Assembly: GCA_900546795.1 (NCBI GenBank)
Contig: UREG01000040.1
Span: forward strand, 1 to 13,276
DNA from: an uncultured Veillonellaceae bacterium
Lineage (GTDB): Bacteria > Bacillota > Negativicutes > Veillonellales > Megasphaeraceae
DNA length: 13,276 bases
Reading direction: 5' to 3'
Position numbers and translations under genes: made by a program. Positions 12,668 to 13,276 of the stretch are shown one piece after another (the first letter of the stretch is position 1; the number at the start of each line of letters is the position of its first letter). The notes beneath the pieces are model-generated. The model saw nothing but the letters and a program-made list of their open reading frames with translations. It did no database searches and was not told the DNA's origin.

Positions 12668-13276
12668 CTACGCAATCGGCTCCAAAGCGATGATAGTATG
12701 AATAGCCGGCAGCAAATGAATCTGCCCCGCCATGCTCTGCGATACCGGACTGTCTGTTTCAATGATCATGACTGCTTCTTTATTTTTTCCTTTCCGGAAC
12801 ACTTTCATGGCGGAAATGTTGATGCGGTCTTTTGCCAGCAGGGTCGTTACCGCAGCAATAACACCGGGCTGATCAGTGTGCTGGGTCACAATGGTGTAAC
12901 TTTCCCCATCCAATTCTGCCGGATATCCGTTGATTTCTTTGAGTTTTACTTTTCCGCCGCCCAGCGATACGCCGACGATTTCCATTTCCCGGCCCGATTT
13001 AGCCGTCATATGAAGCCGTACGGTATTGGGGTGAGAGACTTCTTCTTCACTTGCCCGTATGGTGACGGACATTCCCCGTTCCGCTGCCAGTGCAAACGCG
13101 TCCCGAATTTTACTGTCGTCTGTTTTACACCCTAATAATCCGGCAATCAGCGCCCGATCCGTGCCATGACCGCTGTAGGTCTTGGCAAACGAACCGTACA
13201 GTGTAATAACAACCGTCTTCGGTTCCTCTTTTAATACTGCCCGTCCCAGCAAGCCCAATCTGGCCGCACCGGCCGT
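12668..13276 (-). CDS. sdaAB: L-serine dehydratase, iron-sulfur-dependent, beta subunit (5' end cut by the window)
   Basis: At least 202 residues visible; the reading frame is open to the right edge (TAGAARLGLLGRA), matching the conserved SHTAGA region of the family, so about the first 15-20 residues lie outside. A TTG at 13258 is internal and not the real start. The N-terminal domain carries GSFAKTYSGHGTDRALIAG. The C-terminal part is an ACT domain (YTIVTQHTDQPGVIAAVTTLLAKDRINISAM), the regulatory or structural ligand-binding fold found in this subunit. It pairs with the alpha subunit downstream; its TAG stop is part of the alpha subunit's ribosome binding site. Confidence 0.95.
   Translation of the reverse strand, partial: TAGAARLGLLGRAVLKEEPKTVVITLYGSFAKTYSGHGTDRALIAGLLGCKTDDSKIRDAFALAAERGMSVTIRASEEEVSHPNTVRLHMTAKSGREMEIVGVSLGGGKVKLKEINGYPAELDGESYTIVTQHTDQPGVIAAVTTLLAKDRINISAMKVFRKGKNKEAVMIIETDSPVSQSMAGQIHLLPAIHTIIALEPIA

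Noticed and set aside
12658..12762. N-terminal extension of sdaAA from an upstream ATG
   Set aside because: Arg-rich leader unlike the family, overlaps the sdaAB gene, and reads through the AGGAGG that serves the downstream ATG.

Overview
The window looks like chromosome from a Negativicute: a Firmicute relative with an outer membrane, probably of the Megasphaera/Veillonella group. Three things point there. A short-chain flavodoxin reads very much like the classic Megasphaera elsdenii protein. Outer-membrane genes (a TonB-dependent receptor and a TonB C-terminal-domain protein) sit beside a secreted protein with three S-layer-homology (SLH) repeats. Ribosome binding sites are strong AGGAGG types. 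The species call is inference; no rRNA or other marker gene is present. I see no tRNA, rRNA, CRISPR array, insertion sequence or phage gene.

Layout, left to right. Positions 1-3103 (+) hold a MerR-family regulator with a BmrR/GyrI-like effector domain, then a TonB-dependent outer-membrane receptor. They are separate transcription units divided by a strong terminator, but an 11-base motif with dyad character occurs in both promoter regions, so the regulator probably controls itself and the receptor. A long hairpin at 3144-3196 ends the receptor unit and converges with the minus-strand genes. Everything after it is on the minus strand.

Minus-strand operons, each described in its direction of transcription. 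(a) 6397 to 3202: a RuBisCO-like protein (form IV), a D-Ala-D-Ala carboxypeptidase overlapping it by 13 bases, and a HAD-superfamily phosphatase. (b) 7861 to 6579: DUF2325 protein, DUF3793 protein and flavodoxin, behind a near-consensus promoter with two Fur-like boxes, so this looks like an iron-limitation operon. (c) 10180 to 8140: L-asparaginase and the SLH protein. (d) 10748 to 10323: a single small secreted protein of unknown function. (e) from beyond the right edge to 10914: sdaAB (5' end missing), sdaAA, a TonB C-terminal-domain protein and cytidine deaminase. Each unit ends in a recognisable hairpin terminator except where noted.

The functions are mostly amino-acid and nucleotide catabolism (serine to pyruvate, asparagine to aspartate, cytidine deamination), envelope maintenance (peptidoglycan carboxypeptidase, SLH protein, TonB parts) and metal or nutrient response. 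I found no clearly new multi-gene defence or mobile system. The best leads are the RuBisCO-like enzyme with a KDDH active-site variant sharing an operon with a phosphatase; the MerR regulator and receptor with shared operator motifs; the Fur-boxed DUF2325/DUF3793/flavodoxin operon; a carboxypeptidase with Cys in place of Asn in its SxN motif; and a TonB domain without the usual linker, inside a serine/cytidine catabolic operon.
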